NCBI GenBank assembly: GCA_900555525.1
Contig: USLP01000070.1
Location: forward strand, 1-7,009
DNA from: an uncultured Eubacteriales bacterium
GTDB taxonomy: Bacteria; Bacillota; Clostridia; UMGS1840
Reading direction: 5' to 3'
Length of the DNA stretch: 7,009 bases
Shown here: piece after piece, positions 4,644 through 7,009 of the stretch
How the letters are laid out: each line of letters opens with the position of its first letter
How positions within the stretch are numbered: position 1 is the first letter of the stretch
Program-made: the position numbers and the translations under genes
The notes under the pieces: model-generated
What the model saw: only the letters and a program-made list of their open reading frames with translations
Told to the model about the DNA's origin: nothing
Database searches by the model: none

Positions 4644-5612
4644 ATGACTAATATCTATATTGCCTCCTGCGTTAAAGGCGGCGGAATTTACCACTATACA
4701 TTATCGGAAAACAACGTACTTGATTTCTGTGAAAAAACCACACTTGACGAACCCATGTACATGATTATCAGAAATGAGAAAATGTATATACTTTTAAGAC
4801 AGCCCGATGAAAAAACAAATTTCAGCGGCGAGCTTTCTATAGATATTGACGGCACAGGCAAGCTTTTTGCACCCTCACGCATTATTTCCACAAAAGGCGT
4901 GGTTGCCTGTCATCTTGAGGTTTCGGACGATAATATATATGCAGTAAATTATGTATCGGGAAGCGTAATAAAGCTCCCCGATACACTCGTACCCCACAGC
5001 GGACACGGACTTCACAAGGTAAGACAGGCTGCACCGCATACGCATTTTGTACACGTTTCCCCCGACGGCAAATATATTCTTGTTACCGATTTGGGGCTTG
5101 ACAAGATTTTTGTATACGACAAAGATTTAAAGCTTATTTCGGAAGTAAGCGTTCCGTCGGGTCACGGACCTCGTCATCTTGCTTTCTCAAGCGACGGAAA
5201 AATCGTGTACTGCGTGAACGAGCTTGGCTCGTCTGTCAGCATTTTCTCTTATTCGGACGGCGAATTAAAGCTTCAAAATACAATCAGCGCACTCCCGAAA
5301 GACTTTTCGGGAGACAATATTTCGGCGGCAATAAGAATAAAGGACAACTGCCTTTATGTTTCCAATAGAGGTCATAATTCAATAAGCGTATTTGAAATAA
5401 AAGACAGCTACAACATTGTATTAAAAGAATGTGTTGACTGCGGCGGAAATTCTCCGAGAGACTTCAACATTATCGACGACGTTTTGATTTGCACAAACGA
5501 AAAAAGCGATAATGTAACTGTTTTTAAGCTTAACAACTACATACCCGAAATAATTTCGGAATCTGAGCTTAATATCCCCTCTCCGCTGTGCGTTGCATAT
5601 AAAAAGAATTAA
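4644..5612 (+). CDS. Lactonase-family seven-bladed beta-propeller protein (6-phosphogluconolactonase/YbhE-like)
   Basis: The 322-residue product shows the blade signatures of the lactonase (PF10282-type) family: CHLEVSDDNIYAVNYVSGSV (89-108), HTHFVHVSPDGKY then VTDLGLDKIFVYD (132-159), GPRHLAFSSDGKIVYCVNEL (175-194), ISAAIR then YVSNRGHNSISVFE (226-251) and SPRDF then NEKSDNVTVF (270-294). The length is slightly below the usual 330-360. Characterised members hydrolyse 6-phosphogluconolactone or muconolactone-type lactones. The substrate here is not readable from sequence, and with a transketolase pair upstream and a GH127-like gene downstream a sugar lactone is the natural guess. There is no signal peptide, so it is cytoplasmic. 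It starts 15 nt after the transketolase stop, with AAGGA at 4628-4632 (11 nt spacing, rather long), and is co-transcribed with its neighbours. Confidence 0.85.
   Translation: MTNIYIASCVKGGGIYHYTLSENNVLDFCEKTTLDEPMYMIIRNEKMYILLRQPDEKTNFSGELSIDIDGTGKLFAPSRIISTKGVVACHLEVSDDNIYAVNYVSGSVIKLPDTLVPHSGHGLHKVRQAAPHTHFVHVSPDGKYILVTDLGLDKIFVYDKDLKLISEVSVPSGHGPRHLAFSSDGKIVYCVNELGSSVSIFSYSDGELKLQNTISALPKDFSGDNISAAIRIKDNCLYVSNRGHNSISVFEIKDSYNIVLKECVDCGGNSPRDFNIIDDVLICTNEKSDNVTVFKLNNYIPEIISESELNIPSPLCVAYKKN
5292..5313 (+). repeat. Perfect intragenic hairpin in the lactonase gene
   Basis: CTCCCGAAA (5292-5300) and TTTCGGGAG (5305-5313) form a perfect 9-bp stem around the loop GACT, encoding the LPKDFSG stretch between two propeller blades. 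There is no T run on either side, so it is not a terminator. It may be chance, or it may slow ribosomes or tune mRNA stability within the operon. Confidence 0.5.
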
Positions 5613-5622
5613 GGAGAAAGAA

Positions 5623-7009
5623 ATGAAAAAATACAGCAAATTAAATGAAATCAGATTCAGCCAGGTTAAGCCAAGCGGCTGGATTAATGAATTTTTACAG
5701 TGCGAAGCGAACGGTATGCCCGGACACTTGCACGAAATAGGCTATCCGTTTGACAGATTCTGCTGGCAGTATAAAAGCCTTACGGACGGCGGTTATGCGC
5801 AGTGGTGGCCTTATGAACAGACAGCTTACTGGATTGATTCGGTTGTACGTACTGCAATTCTCACGGATAACGATAAGCTTTTGGACGTTGTTATGGATCA
5901 GATTGAAAAATCTTTAGCCGATGATAGCGAACCGTTTATCGGTCCGCGTGAAATGAAAGAAGAAAAATCACTTTACAGATGGCCTCATGCGGTATATTTC
6001 AGAGCGCTCTATGCGCTTTGGAGCAAAAGCGGAGATGAAAGATATTTGGAAAAAATGCGTAAGCATTACCTTTCCGACACTCCCGAAAACTATAAAAATT
6101 CACGTGATTACGTAAATATCGAAACGATTTTAAAGCTTGCGGAGCATTTTAATGATGAGGAACTCTATAAACTGGCTTTGGATTCGTTTGAGATTTTCAA
6201 TAAAGAAAAATCACTCACAAGCATGGACACACTTTTAAGCGATGTTCCCCCGTCGGGTCATGCGGTTTCTTTTAACGAGGACGCAAAAATCCCCGCAATC
6301 ATGTATATGTATACGGGTGATAAAAAATATCTCGACGCTTCGGTAAATGCTTACAAAAAAATGAGAATTTTCCACGAACTGCCCGACGGTCTCCACTCCT
6401 GCAGTGAAGGTCCTTGCGGAAAGGACGAATGGAGAACTCATGAATCCTGCGATATATCCGATTACACATGGTCTGTGGGTTACCTTTTGGAGGCTACTGG
6501 CAACGGTGAATATGCCGACATTATAGAAAGAGTGTGCTTCAATGCCCTCCCCGGCGCAACGGGTCATTACTTCAAGACAATACAATACCTTTCATGCGTA
6601 AATCAGGTTATCTGCGCACGCAATTCAACACATATTCCCGCTTGGTATAACACACCGAGAATGGCATACCAGCCTCATCATTATCCCGAATGCTGCGTCA
6701 GCAATATAGGCAGAGCTATGCCAAACTATGTTTTGAGAATGTATCAGGAATTTGACGGCGGTGTTGCCGCTTCATTATACGGCGACAGCACATACACGGG
6801 TCAAAATATGACATTAACACAAAGCGGCGGATATCCGTTCTCATCAAAAACAAAATTTGAAGTTAAAATTACAGACGGTGAAGAAAAGTTTCTTAAGCTT
6901 CGTATTCCGTCGTGGTCAAAAGGATTTACTCTTAAAATAAACGATAGTGAAGTAAATACCGATGTGATAAACGGCTACACGGAAATTTCCGTTAAGGATA
7001 ACGACAAAG
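5623..7009 (+). CDS. Glycoside hydrolase, GH127-like (DUF1680, beta-L-arabinofuranosidase family), 3'-truncated
   Basis: The ATG at 5623 follows AAGGAG (5611-5616) that overlaps the lactonase stop. 462 residues are visible before the window ends, so the C-terminus is missing. The N-terminal part looks like the alpha/alpha barrel of DUF1680 enzymes. Features equivalent to the HypBA1 zinc-thiolate site are present: E274 and C276 in HESCDISD, then C357-C358 in PECCVSNIGR, where the first Cys of such a pair would be the nucleophile. E262 in SCSEGPCG is a candidate acid/base residue, 12 positions before E274. The helix motif EYADIIERVCFNALPGA (about 290-306) matches the family's 'YAD..E...YN..L.G'. 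From about residue 380 a beta-rich domain begins. There is no signal peptide, so it acts inside the cell on imported oligosaccharides. GH127 members release beta-L-arabinofuranose, but this large family includes other specificities (for example GH146-like), so the substrate is tentative. Confidence 0.85.
   Translation, partial: MKKYSKLNEIRFSQVKPSGWINEFLQCEANGMPGHLHEIGYPFDRFCWQYKSLTDGGYAQWWPYEQTAYWIDSVVRTAILTDNDKLLDVVMDQIEKSLADDSEPFIGPREMKEEKSLYRWPHAVYFRALYALWSKSGDERYLEKMRKHYLSDTPENYKNSRDYVNIETILKLAEHFNDEELYKLALDSFEIFNKEKSLTSMDTLLSDVPPSGHAVSFNEDAKIPAIMYMYTGDKKYLDASVNAYKKMRIFHELPDGLHSCSEGPCGKDEWRTHESCDISDYTWSVGYLLEATGNGEYADIIERVCFNALPGATGHYFKTIQYLSCVNQVICARNSTHIPAWYNTPRMAYQPHHYPECCVSNIGRAMPNYVLRMYQEFDGGVAASLYGDSTYTGQNMTLTQSGGYPFSSKTKFEVKITDGEEKFLKLRIPSWSKGFTLKINDSEVNTDVINGYTEISVKDNDK

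Noticed and set aside
6235..6585. 116-codon minus-strand frame inside the GH127-like gene
   Set aside because: The plus-strand frame has conserved catalytic and zinc-site residues through this region. The antisense frame has no supporting signal.

Overview
The window appears to join DNA from two unrelated bacteria. Positions 1 to about 720 look like Bacteroides or a close relative. They hold the 5' end of a minus-strand sensor gene with a signal peptide and Reg_prop propeller repeats, preceded by a Bacteroides-type -7 promoter box. From about 721 to the end the sequence looks like a gut-type Clostridia (Firmicutes) genome. It has A/T-rich intergenic DNA, consensus sigma-A promoter boxes, GGAGG-type ribosome binding sites, the Firmicutes-specific rplU-prp-rpmA order and split transketolase genes. 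The most economical reading is a chimeric assembly, because the first Clostridia-like frame begins in mid-domain with no start codon.

Layout: (1) 1-607 minus, hybrid two-component-type sensor, cut by the window edge. (2) 608-720, its promoter region. (3) About 721-1668 plus, the C-terminal part of a squalene-cyclase/prenyltransferase-repeat surface protein with one membrane segment and a very acidic tail. (4) 1713-1852, a consensus extended -10 promoter and a structured leader, probably an L21-type autoregulatory leader. (5) 1865-2803, rplU (L21, broken by a 4-nt insertion), prp (cysteine protease) and rpmA (L27 with the N-terminal extension that Prp removes), closed by a strong hairpin terminator at 2817-2848. 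(6) 2875-7009, a tight plus-strand operon of transketolase N-terminal subunit, transketolase C-terminal subunit, lactonase-type beta-propeller protein and a DUF1680/GH127-like glycoside hydrolase that runs off the window.

How the genes fit together: the ribosomal block is a textbook unit in which Prp must trim L27 before it enters the 50S subunit. The second operon suggests intracellular sugar catabolism. A cytoplasmic GH127-like enzyme could release L-arabinose or a related sugar, the split transketolase would process pentose phosphates, and the lactonase-like protein may open a sugar lactone. This pathway is inferred from gene families and spacing only.

I found no CRISPR array, transposase, tRNA, rRNA or clearly new defence or mobile system. 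The items most worth a second look are the cross-phylum junction, the frameshift in the normally essential-type gene rplU, and the terminator hairpin placed directly before the transketolase start.
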